From Prevotella sp. (lineage in GTDB: Bacteria > Bacteroidota > Bacteroidia > Bacteroidales > Bacteroidaceae): a DNA stretch of 35,182 nt. The stretch covers positions 1 to 35,182 of the forward strand of contig JAFPVC010000007.1 in the NCBI GenBank assembly GCA_017413085.1, read 5' to 3'. A program made the translations under genes and the position numbers. Below are positions 7,553 through 15,228 of this stretch, one piece after another. The notes beneath the pieces were generated by a model. The model was given only the letters and a program-made list of their open reading frames with translations, was not told the origin of the DNA and ran no database searches. Each line of letters opens with the position of its first letter. Within the stretch, counting starts at the first letter, position 1.

Positions 7553-9985
7553 TTAAAATTCCATCGTCAGACGTGCGTTTAGCTGACGGCCTGTCAGGTA
7601 GTTCGGCACGGCATACTGATGGTTGGTCACGTCGGTCACCCAGTAGTAGGAGTTAACGTTATTGTGGCCAAGCAGGTTAAGGCAGTCGAGCGCGAGCCAC
7701 ATGTTGCGCAGATGGAATTTATTGTTTTGCTGCGCTTCATGCTTGTATGCGCGGTAACTCATGCCTATATCCACACGCTGGTATGCCGGTGCACGGAAAT
7801 GCTGGCGGGCATTGTCGGAATGCGGCGGACCAAACGGCAGTCCGTCGGCGTAAGCCAGTTTCAGCGTCATGCGCCAGCGGTCGGTACCAGGGAAATAGTC
7901 GGTGAAAAACAGATTGACGGCATACCGTTGGTCTGTAGGCAATGGTATGCTTTCACCACGGTATTTCATGCCGGTAGACATGAGCGAGAAGGTAATCCAA
8001 GAATCCGTGCCCGGCACAAACTCACCATAGAGTTTGAAGTCGATGCCGGCTATATGGCCTGTTGCTTCGTTAAGGCCGTTGTAAGTCACCTTCACGTTGT
8101 TAACGCTGTATGGTATGAGGTCGGAGAGCAGCTTGTAGTAAGCCTCGGCAGTAAACTTAAACGGACGGCCGTCAGACTTAAACCGATAGTCCATGGCAGC
8201 GATGAAGTGAACACTCTGCTGCGACTTGATTTTTCTGTTGAGCGTGGCATAGGTGACACCTCCTATTGTCGTGGTGTCGCGCAGTTCCTTGAAGAACGGT
8301 GCCTGATAGTACAGTCCGGCAGCAAAGCGCAGCGTAACATTCTCATTCCAGTATGGTACCACACTCAGAGAGGCCCTTGGCGACACGATGCTCTCATGGT
8401 TGAATGACCAGTTGGAGAACCTCACACCGTAGTTCAGCGTATAGAAGTTGGATTCCAACGGTGAGGCAAACTTCCACGTATCCTGCACGTAGGCTTCAAT
8501 GCGGCGTGCACGCAACGAGTTGCGTGCAGCCATGGTGTAAATCATGTAGAGGTCGGAACCGGTGTGGGGCATCACATAGCCCGAAGAGTCGCGCATCTCA
8601 TATTCACGCGAGTTCTCGGTTATATGCTCCCAGCGCATCTGCACGGCAGCCTGCACGGCATGGCGGCGCGTCTTGCGGTCGAGCATAAGTTTAAGGCTTG
8701 CAACGTTGGCCGTCAGGTAGTTGCGTGCATACTCCATGTATGTACCCACTCCCATGTTGTCCTGTGTCTCAGTCTGCGTGAGCCAATACTGTCCCTGTAT
8801 GTCATAGGTCTCCTGTTCCTTGGTATGGAAAGCCGAACCTATGAGCGACACCGTGGCCTTGTCCGATATGATGCGGCGCAGGGTCAGCGTGCCGAAATAG
8901 GTACGGAAGAGGTCTTTCTCCTGTCCGTCGAAATAAACCTTGAAAGCTTTCAGGTTGTCCTGCGTGCCGAATGTTGTCTCGCGGTCTTTCGGATAGAAGT
9001 TGTAGCGTGACTGCGATATGTCGCCTATGAACTCCACCTGCCAGCGTTTGTTGGGAGTAAAGGTCATGTAGGTCTGGTAGTCGATGAACGAAGGATCGTA
9101 CTCGCCCGTAGTGTCGAATGTCTTCAGAAGGGCCTTGGTCTGCTTGTATCGAAAACCGTTTGACCATGAGAATTTCTTGCCGCCGAAGCCTAAGTATGCA
9201 GAGGCTCCCATAAGGCTTGCTGACAAAGACATCTCCGTGCGCTTGGGACGGTGATACGTAATGTCGAGCGCCGACGACATCTTGTCGCCATACTTAGCCT
9301 CATAGCCGCCTGTAGAGAAGGCTATCTTCTCAACCATGTCGGGGTTGATGATTGACAGTCCCTCCTGCTGTCCAGAGCGAACGAGGAACGGACGATACAC
9401 CTCTACATTATTTATATATACGGAGTTCTCGTCGAAAGAGCCACCACGCACATTATACTGCGACGACAGTTCGCTATGTGTGCTCACACCAGCCTGCTGC
9501 TGTATGAGTTCCTCCACGGCATTGCCCGTGGCCGACGGTGCCTGCTTCATGTCCTTCACATCAAGTTCCTGCGTGGTGCTGGTCTGACGTTTCTTTTCCG
9601 TCACGGTTACGCCTTGCAGTTCCTGATTGTCCTCATATAACGTGATTTGCAGGTTCTGCCTTCCACGCGGACGGCGCAGCGTACGTGTCTTTGCCTTGTA
9701 GCCAATCATTGAAAAGCGCACCTCAACGGAGTCAGCCGACGACAACGACAGCGAGAACTCACCCTTCAGGTTGGTCATGGTGGCCTTGGCCTGCTTGATG
9801 CACGACACCGTGCAGAGTTCCACAGGATTGCCCTGGTCGTCCAGCACACGACCAGTGAGCACGAAATCCTGCGCCAGCGCATAACCGGCACACAGTGTTG
9901 TCTGAAGCAGGAGTATAAAGGCAGCGGCTACTATGCGGCGCACACTGTTCCTATATATACAATATGTGGTGTTTATTGATTTCAT
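7553..9985 (-). CDS. TonB-dependent outer-membrane receptor with carboxypeptidase-D-like N-terminal domain
   Basis: An 810-residue receptor, shorter than SusC proteins and without a SusD partner. The signal peptide is about residues 1-39 (ends Ala-Leu-Ala-Gln). A carboxypeptidase regulatory-like domain (about 42-120, LTGRVLDDQGNPVELCTVSC) is followed by a TonB-box-like LQGVTVTEKK. The plug has EELIQQQAGVSTH and YNVRGGSFDENSVYINNVEVY, and the beta-barrel ends MEF. The Asn/Tyr-containing RGGSFDEN segment is typical of Bacteroidetes receptors of this subfamily. The cargo is not predictable; no siderophore, heme or vitamin gene lies nearby. A 15-bp hairpin separates it from the upstream FKBP gene. 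It may share a transcript with the downstream SRPBCC gene. Confidence 0.93.
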   Translation of the reverse strand: MKSINTTYCIYRNSVRRIVAAAFILLLQTTLCAGYALAQDFVLTGRVLDDQGNPVELCTVSCIKQAKATMTNLKGEFSLSLSSADSVEVRFSMIGYKAKTRTLRRPRGRQNLQITLYEDNQELQGVTVTEKKRQTSTTQELDVKDMKQAPSATGNAVEELIQQQAGVSTHSELSSQYNVRGGSFDENSVYINNVEVYRPFLVRSGQQEGLSIINPDMVEKIAFSTGGYEAKYGDKMSSALDITYHRPKRTEMSLSASLMGASAYLGFGGKKFSWSNGFRYKQTKALLKTFDTTGEYDPSFIDYQTYMTFTPNKRWQVEFIGDISQSRYNFYPKDRETTFGTQDNLKAFKVYFDGQEKDLFRTYFGTLTLRRIISDKATVSLIGSAFHTKEQETYDIQGQYWLTQTETQDNMGVGTYMEYARNYLTANVASLKLMLDRKTRRHAVQAAVQMRWEHITENSREYEMRDSSGYVMPHTGSDLYMIYTMAARNSLRARRIEAYVQDTWKFASPLESNFYTLNYGVRFSNWSFNHESIVSPRASLSVVPYWNENVTLRFAAGLYYQAPFFKELRDTTTIGGVTYATLNRKIKSQQSVHFIAAMDYRFKSDGRPFKFTAEAYYKLLSDLIPYSVNNVKVTYNGLNEATGHIAGIDFKLYGEFVPGTDSWITFSLMSTGMKYRGESIPLPTDQRYAVNLFFTDYFPGTDRWRMTLKLAYADGLPFGPPHSDNARQHFRAPAYQRVDIGMSYRAYKHEAQQNNKFHLRNMWLALDCLNLLGHNNVNSYYWVTDVTNHQYAVPNYLTGRQLNARLTMEF

Positions 9986-10053
9986 CTTATAGAAAAAACG
10001 CTGACGGCTTGTTTTTATTGTCTAAACCTGTCAGACGCACCCGGCAGAAAGTA

Positions 10054-10095
10054 TTACACGAGCCATACGCTCCTCTGGATGTATGGCTCGTGTAA
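10054..10095 (-). terminator. Hairpin between the FKBP gene and the TonB-dependent receptor gene
   Basis: A perfect 15-bp stem: TTACACGAGCCATAC at 10054-10068 pairs with 10081-10095, with a 12-nt loop. On the minus strand it follows the last FKBP gene and lies about 70 bp before the receptor start. It has only a short T-rich tail (TACTTTCT), so it could be a terminator, a partial read-through terminator, or an mRNA-stability hairpin. Confidence 0.7.
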
Positions 10096-10120
10096 GAAAC
10101 CTTATAGCGGTGACCTGGCT

Positions 10121-11032
10121 TTACTTTATTCCAACCAGTTCCACCGTGAATATCAGCGTAGAGTAAGGCGGGATGTTCTGACCCATACCGCGCTCACCGT
10201 ATGCCAGTTCCTGAGGTATGTAGAACTCAAACTTAGAGCCTACAGGCATCAGCTGCAGACCTTCTGTCCAACCCTTGATTACCTGGTTGCACTTGAACTT
10301 GGTGGTCTGCGGATTGCGCTTGTAGCTTGAATCGAACACAGTACCGTCGATGAGGTGTCCTTCATATTTCACCTCTACCTCCTGATCAGCTTTCGGACGC
10401 TCGCCCGTACCCATGGTGATGACTTTGTACTGCAGTCCTGATGCCGTTGTCACAACACCCGGCTTGGTCTGATTTTCCTTCAGCCAGTCCACGCCTTCCT
10501 TCTTTGCTTTCTCGGCCTTCACCTTGCGGTTAGCCTGCATAGTAGACTGGAACAGCTTCTGTGCATTCTGCATACTGAAGGTTGCGGTGTCGCCCTGTAT
10601 GGCTGCGAAGAAACCCTCGTAGAACTTTTCTTCGTTCATCGGAGTGGCAGAACCTTCAAGTTCCTTACCTACACCCTTAATCATGCGCTCCTGCACAATC
10701 GTGTTGATGTGTGCTGCTGCCGCACGCGCATTGGCACGTGGATCAATGCCCTTTGCCTTTGCCTCCTTTAAGCCCTCGATGAAGTCGGGCATATAGGCAG
10801 GGTCAAAATTGAACTGCTGCTGCAGGTATTCCATCAGTCCGTCGGTGTGAATACATCCTGCTGCATAGCTGACAGAGTCGCTTCCGTTTTTCAATACAGC
10901 GGCTCCTGCTGCGGTAGCATTCTTCACCTGTGTGGTAGCAGCCGTTGTGGCATCAGCCTTGTCTTTCTTTGGTTTAGCCGTCATGCCGACTGTAACGGTC
11001 AGCATTGCGGCAAGAAACAATATCTTTTTCAT
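10121..11032 (-). CDS. FKBP-type peptidyl-prolyl cis-trans isomerase, exported (periplasmic)
   Basis: 303 residues. The signal peptide is about 1-19 (MKKILFLAAMLTVTVGMTA), with no lipid cysteine, so it is a soluble periplasmic protein. A Mip/FkpA-like N-terminal helical part (about 50-195, beginning DSVSYAAGCIHTDGLMEYL) normally forms the dimer. The C-terminal FKBP domain (about 210-303) shows VKYEGHLIDGTVFDSSYKR, VIKGWTEGLQLMPVGSKFEFYIP and LAYGERGMGQNIPPYSTLIFTVEL, including the Tyr, Phe-Asp, Val-Ile, Trp, Tyr and Phe positions of the FKBP pocket. It should catalyse prolyl isomerisation during folding of exported proteins. It is third of three tandem FKBP genes and most similar to the middle one, implying local duplication. 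Confidence 0.95.
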   Translation of the reverse strand: MKKILFLAAMLTVTVGMTAKPKKDKADATTAATTQVKNATAAGAAVLKNGSDSVSYAAGCIHTDGLMEYLQQQFNFDPAYMPDFIEGLKEAKAKGIDPRANARAAAAHINTIVQERMIKGVGKELEGSATPMNEEKFYEGFFAAIQGDTATFSMQNAQKLFQSTMQANRKVKAEKAKKEGVDWLKENQTKPGVVTTASGLQYKVITMGTGERPKADQEVEVKYEGHLIDGTVFDSSYKRNPQTTKFKCNQVIKGWTEGLQLMPVGSKFEFYIPQELAYGERGMGQNIPPYSTLIFTVELVGIK

Positions 11033-11090
11033 AATCCTTTAAGACTTTGCTTCAATCCTTATTTCTTTCAATTCTTCAATTTTCACATTC

Positions 11091-11963
11091 TTATTTCACG
11101 CTTACCAACTCTATGGTAAACACGAGCGTAGAGAACGGCTGGATGTCCTGACCCTGTGCACGCTCACCGTAAGCAAGCTCCTGAGGAATGTATACCTCCC
11201 ACTTTGAACCTGCCGGCATGTGGGTGAGAGCCTCAGTCCAACCCTTGATTACCTGGTTGCACTTCATGGTTACAGGCTCGCCGCGCTTGTAACTTGAGTC
11301 AAATACCTTGCCGTCAATGGTCTTGCCCTCGTAGTGAACCATCACAGTTGATGTGTCGGCAGGAATGGCACCTGTGCCGTTCTTGATAACCTTATACTGC
11401 ACGCCGCTCGGCAGGGTGACAACACCCGGCTGCTTCTTGTTCTTGGCGAGGAAATCCTCGTTCTTCTTCTTGTAGTCGCCATACTGCTTTGCCTTGTTGG
11501 CAGCGCTTACGGTGCGCATCTTGGTCTCTGCCACCAAACGAGCCTGAGCAAGTGTCATAAGCTGTCTCTTACCTGTTACGCCAGCCACAAAACCTGCAAG
11601 CATGTTCTTCAGCGAAATGGTCTGCGTAGAATCAGCGCCGAAGAGCTCATAGTTGATGCCCTTCACCATCTGACCGCCAATCTGCTGACCAACCTGCACA
11701 CCTGCATAGTAGGCAGCCTTCTTCTTGTCATCACCGGCTGTAGCACCAGCGTTAAGACCCTTGATGAACTCATCAATGTAGGCTGTGTCAACGCCAACGC
11801 GCTCTACGAGGTATTCCTTCAGGCCATCGCTCTGAGCCATACCGATTGCGTAGCTCAATGTGTCTACGTCATCCTTCAAATTTGCACTTGGAGTGCCATT
11901 ACCACAACTTGTAAATGCAGCTACAGCCACTGCGGCAACTGCAATAAAAGAAAATTTCTTCAT
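11091..11963 (-). CDS. FKBP-type peptidyl-prolyl cis-trans isomerase, lipoprotein
   Basis: 290 residues. The signal peptide ends Ala-Phe-Thr-Ser-Cys, giving a lipid anchor. The residues after the cysteine (Gly-Asn-Gly-Thr-Pro) are not acidic, which argues for a periplasm-facing rather than surface lipoprotein. The N-terminal helical domain (DTLSYAIGMAQSDGLKEYL) aligns with that of the downstream FKBP gene. The C-terminal FKBP domain is complete (MVHYEGKTIDGKVFDSSYKR; VIKGWTEALTHMPAGSKWEVYIP; LAYGERAQGQDIQPFSTLVF). It sits in the middle of the three-gene cluster with a 58-bp gap to the next gene and no visible promoter between, so co-transcription is likely. Confidence 0.95.
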   Translation of the reverse strand: MKKFSFIAVAAVAVAAFTSCGNGTPSANLKDDVDTLSYAIGMAQSDGLKEYLVERVGVDTAYIDEFIKGLNAGATAGDDKKKAAYYAGVQVGQQIGGQMVKGINYELFGADSTQTISLKNMLAGFVAGVTGKRQLMTLAQARLVAETKMRTVSAANKAKQYGDYKKKNEDFLAKNKKQPGVVTLPSGVQYKVIKNGTGAIPADTSTVMVHYEGKTIDGKVFDSSYKRGEPVTMKCNQVIKGWTEALTHMPAGSKWEVYIPQELAYGERAQGQDIQPFSTLVFTIELVSVK

Positions 11964-12000
11964 TTCTTCTTTTTTATATAAATCTTAATTATTAATTCCG

Positions 12001-12042
12001 AATTATGAATTATGAATTGTGAATTATGCATTATGAATTCAC
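12001..12042. repeat. 7-bp tandem repeats (AATTATG) between two FKBP genes
   Basis: Units in register: AATTATG, AATTATG, AATTGTG, AATTATG, CATTATG, AATTCAC. The array runs into the stop codon of the cytoplasmic FKBP gene (TCA at 12039-12041 on the plus strand). The unit length equals that of the GTGAAGA array in susE. Confidence 0.8.
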
Positions 12043-12641
12043 TTCACCTTTATCAACTCCACGTCAAATATCAGTGTAGCGTATGGAGGTATCGAACCGG
12101 CTGCGCCAGCCTCACCGTAAGCCAGATTGTAAGGTATGAAGAAACGTGTCTTGCCACCTTCCTTCATCAACTGCAGACCCTCTGTCCAGCCACTGATAAC
12201 TCCATTCAGCGGGAATGTAGCTGTCTGGCCGCGCTGAACGCTTGAGTCAAACACCGTACCGTCAATGAGGAAACCCTCGTAGTGGCACTCCACGCTGTCA
12301 ATTGCCTTGGGCGACTTGCCAGTGCCCTCCTGCAAAACCTTATACTGCAAACCTGACGCTGTGGTAATCACACCCTCTTTCTTCGCATTCTCTGCGAGGT
12401 ATTTCTCACCTTCGGCCTTTTTCACCTTGCCAATCTCGACAGCACGTGCACGCTGCTCCTCCTGTTGCTTGGCAAAGAACTGCTGTGCCAGCTGCTGCGC
12501 CTCTGCGTCAGTGAGCTGCGGCTTGTCAGCAACGCAGTCTTTGATGGCCTGTGCGAAATCATCTAAATTTAAATTGTCAGCACCCATGTCCTTGAGCTGA
12601 CGTCCGATGCCCATACCAAGGGCGTAACTTGTCTTGTCCAT
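12039..12641 (-). CDS. FKBP-type peptidyl-prolyl cis-trans isomerase, cytoplasmic
   Basis: 200 residues without signal peptide, starting MDKTSYALGMGIGRQLKDMG. This is the same N-terminal dimer motif as in the two downstream paralogs but without an export signal, so FklB-like and cytoplasmic. A charged linker helix (about 45-85, QQLAQQFFAKQQEEQRARAV) leads into a complete FKBP domain (about 105-200) with CHYEGFLIDGTVFDSS, VISGWTEGLQLMKEGGKTRFFIP and LAYGEAGAAGSIPPYATLIF. It is the first gene of the cluster, with a promoter-like element about 25 bp upstream. Prolyl isomerase and chaperone function is well supported by the family. Confidence 0.95.
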   Translation of the reverse strand: MDKTSYALGMGIGRQLKDMGADNLNLDDFAQAIKDCVADKPQLTDAEAQQLAQQFFAKQQEEQRARAVEIGKVKKAEGEKYLAENAKKEGVITTASGLQYKVLQEGTGKSPKAIDSVECHYEGFLIDGTVFDSSVQRGQTATFPLNGVISGWTEGLQLMKEGGKTRFFIPYNLAYGEAGAAGSIPPYATLIFDVELIKVK

Positions 12642-12666
12642 TTCGTTCCTTATATATAAAACGGTG

Positions 12667-12674
12667 CAAAGTTA
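12667..12674 (-). promoter_or_regulatory. Promoter -7 element for the FKBP cluster
   Basis: TAACTTTG on the minus strand is an exact match to TAnnTTTG, placed about 25 bp before the first FKBP start codon. No good TTTG is seen at the usual distance upstream, so only the -7 box is claimed. Confidence 0.55.
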
Positions 12675-12752
12675 CATATTTTTTTTCAATTGCGGATGTT
12701 TTTATGTTTTTTTTAGACATTTTATAGTATTTATCAAGTTTTCATATCATGG

Positions 12753-12782
12753 TTTGAAATAAAAAGTGTAATTTTACCTTGC
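12753..12782 (+). promoter_or_regulatory. Possible promoter of the sirtuin gene
   Basis: TTTG at 12753-12756 is followed after 18 bases by TACCTTGC (12775-12782), a partial match to TAnnTTTG. It lies about 33 bp before the preferred sirtuin start. It is weak compared with the other promoters in the window. Confidence 0.4.
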
Positions 12783-12814
12783 AATTATACGGCAAATCAA
12801 TCTTTAATACAGCT

Positions 12815-13540
12815 ATGGAACAGACAAAGAAGAAGATAGTGGTGCTCACCGGTGCCGGCATGTCAGTAGAGAGTGGACTAAGCACTTTCCGCGATGCAGG
12901 CGGCTTGTGGGACAACTACCCTGTGGAACGCGTGGCCACGCACGAGGGTTGGGAGGCCGACCCCAACTATGTAAATGATTTCTACAACATGCTTCGCGTG
13001 AAATATAAGGATGTGCAGCCATGCGAAGGGCACCGCCTGCTTGCCGAGATGGAACGCGACTATGACGTGACTGTAGTGACGCAGAACGTGGACGCTCTGC
13101 ATGAGGCCGCCGGCTCGACAAAGGTGATACACCTGCACGGCGAGATGATGAAGATGTGCAGCAGTCGCGACGTTGACAATCCACGCTACCACATCACCCT
13201 ACCACACGAGGGATTCGGCCCTACGGGACTGGAGGTGCCTCACGGTGAGAAAGCAGCCGACGGTTCGCTGCTGCGCCCCTTCATCGTCTTCTTCGGCGAG
13301 AATGTGCCTAACCTGTATGATGCCGCACAGGTGGCACAGCAGGCTGACGTGTTTGTAATCATCGGCACGTCGCTCAACGTATACCCGGCAGCTGGACTGG
13401 TGCAGTATGCCCGTCCCGGCATACCTGTTTACTTGATAGACCCGAACCCTGTTGCGGCCAAGGCAAACGTAGAACACCTGCAGTGCGGCGCCAGCGAGGG
13501 AGTAAGGAGACTGATAGACCGTTTAAAGGACAAAGGATAA
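12815..13540 (+). CDS. Sir2-family NAD-dependent protein deacylase, zinc cysteines absent
   Basis: 241 residues from the ATG at 12815. An in-frame TTG at 12779 would add twelve residues, but GAGMS would then start much later than usual. NAD-binding motifs are clear: VVLTGAGMSVESGLSTFRD (10-27), TQNVDALHEAAG (89-100), the catalytic His in HLHGE (His108), and FFGENVP, IIGTSLNVYPA and LIDPNP further on. Expected activity is removal of acyl groups from lysine using NAD, in the cytoplasm. The small domain normally holds four zinc cysteines; only one Cys (about 115) is present there and CxxC pairs are missing. The FYN motif near 56 lacks Arg at the position three after Tyr that E. coli CobB uses for succinyl-lysine. 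It is followed by aroQ in the same direction. Confidence 0.93.
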   Translation: MEQTKKKIVVLTGAGMSVESGLSTFRDAGGLWDNYPVERVATHEGWEADPNYVNDFYNMLRVKYKDVQPCEGHRLLAEMERDYDVTVVTQNVDALHEAAGSTKVIHLHGEMMKMCSSRDVDNPRYHITLPHEGFGPTGLEVPHGEKAADGSLLRPFIVFFGENVPNLYDAAQVAQQADVFVIIGTSLNVYPAAGLVQYARPGIPVYLIDPNPVAAKANVEHLQCGASEGVRRLIDRLKDKG

Positions 13541-13604
13541 AAAGGATAAAGAATAACAAAAGGGCAATGCCATTACGCTTAATTGCCGACACATTATTAT
13601 AAAG

Positions 13605-14048
13605 ATGAAGATACTTATAATGAACGGGCCTAACCTTAACCTGTTAGGCAAACGCGAGCCGGGCATATACGGCGACAGCTCGTTTGAGAGCTATCTGCCG
13701 AAACTGCGCGAGCGTTATCCCGATGTACAGATTGAATATTATCAAAGCAACATCGAGGGTGAAATGATTAACAAACTGCAGCAAGTGGGCTCATATCTGG
13801 CCGAAGCAGACGGTGGAGTATACGACGGTGTGGTGCTCAATGCCGGCGCATACACGCACACGTCGGTAGCCCTGCACGACTGCATACGCTCACTGCTGTG
13901 CCCCGTGATAGAGGTGCATATCAGCAATGTGCATCAGCGCGAGGATTTCCGTCACCACTCCTATCTCTCACCTGCATGCAAAGGTGTGATTTGCGGCTTC
14001 GGACTTGACAGTTACCGCCTCGCTTTAGAGGCATTTTTGCAAACTTGA
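13605..14048 (+). CDS. aroQ: Type II 3-dehydroquinate dehydratase
   Basis: 147 residues, the usual size. It converts 3-dehydroquinate to 3-dehydroshikimate in the shikimate pathway as a cytoplasmic dodecamer. The N-terminal signature NGPNLNLLGKREPGIYG carries catalytic Arg17 and Tyr22. Also present are VLNAGAYTHTSVAL (substrate-binding Asn, Thr/Ser), the His-containing EVHISNVHQREDFRHHS, and a C-terminal GFGLDSYRLALEAF. The gene begins 64 bp after the sirtuin stop, and no strong terminator is seen between them. A 10-bp inverted repeat (14036-14045 with 14048-14057) overlaps the stop codon. Confidence 0.97.
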   Translation: MKILIMNGPNLNLLGKREPGIYGDSSFESYLPKLRERYPDVQIEYYQSNIEGEMINKLQQVGSYLAEADGGVYDGVVLNAGAYTHTSVALHDCIRSLLCPVIEVHISNVHQREDFRHHSYLSPACKGVICGFGLDSYRLALEAFLQT

Positions 14049-14057
14049 GTTTGCAAA
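14036..14057 (+). terminator. Palindrome across the aroQ stop codon
   Basis: TTTGCAAACT at 14036-14045 and AGTTTGCAAA at 14048-14057 form a perfect 10-bp inverted repeat with a 2-base centre. Ten further T-rich bases and a TTTTTT run follow within 40 bp. A near-seamless palindrome folds poorly as a two-base loop, so it might instead be a protein-binding site. Terminator is the default reading. Confidence 0.45.
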
Positions 14058-14110
14058 TAAGTTGAAATTGTCTGTTTTTACAGAAATATTTTTTGTTTCA
14101 AGGCAAATGC

Positions 14111-14142
14111 TTTGGTATAATTGACAAAAATCATTAACTTTG
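14111..14142 (+). promoter_or_regulatory. Promoter of the lipoprotein/TonB-domain pair
   Basis: TTTG at 14111-14114, then 20 bases, then TAACTTTG at 14135-14142: an exact Bacteroidetes consensus. The start codon at 14189 follows after about 46 bp. Confidence 0.8.
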
Positions 14143-14188
14143 TCGGTGAATTAGTTTGATTCATATATAAAAACAATAGGAATTTGTT

Positions 14189-15172
14189 ATGAAAAGATTG
14201 TCACCAGTCTATTCTTTTGTGTTTGCATCTGTAGTCTTTTGCTCATGTGGCAACAAGACCAATACTGCCGACCCTCAGGCTGCGCAGGATTCTATCAATG
14301 CCGCGCAGGCCGCTGCCGAATCAAAGGCCGCTGCCGAGGCTCTGTGGATTGCCGACAGTCAGAAACTTGCCAACCTAGAAACACCCGACCTGCAATACAT
14401 GGAGGCGAAGGGGCCTGTCAAGAGCATCACATATTCTGAACCTACCATGCGCTACGAGTACAGCCGCACCGGACAGTTGGTGCTCATCGACGGTTACGAC
14501 CCATTCACGGGAGGCCATCAAGTGGACATGGAACGCATGAGTCTGACACGCAACCAAAACGGCGAGATAAACAACTGCACACACTATGAGTCGTCTGAGG
14601 ACTACGAGTGGAAGAACGGTCGCCTGACAGTGGTTGACGGTGCCGGCGAAGGCTATGAGTGGCGCATCACGTATGAATATGACGACAAGGGTCTGTTGCG
14701 AGCAAAGAAAGGCAAGCAGGGATTCGTGGATGGTGGCGAACAGGAGACCATCAATACGCAATACACCTACCTCGACTTCGACAGCTACGGCAACTGGACA
14801 CGCCGCAAGGTTAACGGAGATGTTGAGAAACGCGTCATTAAATACTTCACCATAACGCGTCCGTCTGACAATCCTGATGACTTCGACCCGACAGTACGCA
14901 CATACAACTTCCGCGGCAAGATAGGCGGCGAGAAAGACTGTCCGCTGCAGATAGGCAAGGAAGGCGGCTACTATGTTGTGGCATCGGGCAAGAAGACCTT
15001 GGTGTTTGCCGACTTCGACCCGAAAACATCTGAACTCGTGATTGACGCATTCAAGCCCGACGGTGTGAAGTACATAGGACGTTTCACAGGAAAAGTGAGC
15101 GGAAAGTCATACAAGGGTACGTTCGCCAACGGCAACAAGGGTAAGGTGAACTTCGACTTGACTATGGAGTAA
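14189..15172 (+). CDS. Lipoprotein of unknown function with YD-repeat-like beta segments
   Basis: 327 residues. The signal peptide ends Phe-Cys-Ser-Cys, so a lipid anchor is likely. Gly-Asn-Lys after it is not acidic, which suggests periplasmic rather than surface exposure. Residues about 28-62 are Ala/Gln/Glu-rich and likely form a coiled coil. Residues about 70-215 contain short Tyr-rich beta hairpins such as MRYEYSRTGQLVLIDGYDP, YEWKNGRLTVVDGAG and YEYDDKGLLRAKKGKQG, which resemble isolated YD/RHS-type repeats. The C-terminal 90 residues are another beta domain ending in a KSYKGTF-type strand. It is followed after 56 bp by a TonB-domain protein, probably on the same mRNA. I do not recognise a named family. 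Confidence 0.85.
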   Translation: MKRLSPVYSFVFASVVFCSCGNKTNTADPQAAQDSINAAQAAAESKAAAEALWIADSQKLANLETPDLQYMEAKGPVKSITYSEPTMRYEYSRTGQLVLIDGYDPFTGGHQVDMERMSLTRNQNGEINNCTHYESSEDYEWKNGRLTVVDGAGEGYEWRITYEYDDKGLLRAKKGKQGFVDGGEQETINTQYTYLDFDSYGNWTRRKVNGDVEKRVIKYFTITRPSDNPDDFDPTVRTYNFRGKIGGEKDCPLQIGKEGGYYVVASGKKTLVFADFDPKTSELVIDAFKPDGVKYIGRFTGKVSGKSYKGTFANGNKGKVNFDLTME

Positions 15173-15228
15173 AGTTTTAATCTAATCAGGGTGGCGTATG
15201 TGCCACGATAATATAAAACTGACTTGCT

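Noticed and set aside
7619-8407. 262-codon plus-strand frame across the TonB-dependent receptor
   Set aside because: It is a shadow frame within a well-supported barrel gene.
12001-12042. Heptamer array between FKBP genes as a phase switch
   Set aside because: It lies outside coding sequence except for touching the stop codon, so frame change does not apply. It could only affect the spacer.
12779-12814. Extended TTG start for the sirtuin
   Set aside because: It adds a non-conserved dozen residues before the Rossmann strand and overlaps the likely promoter.
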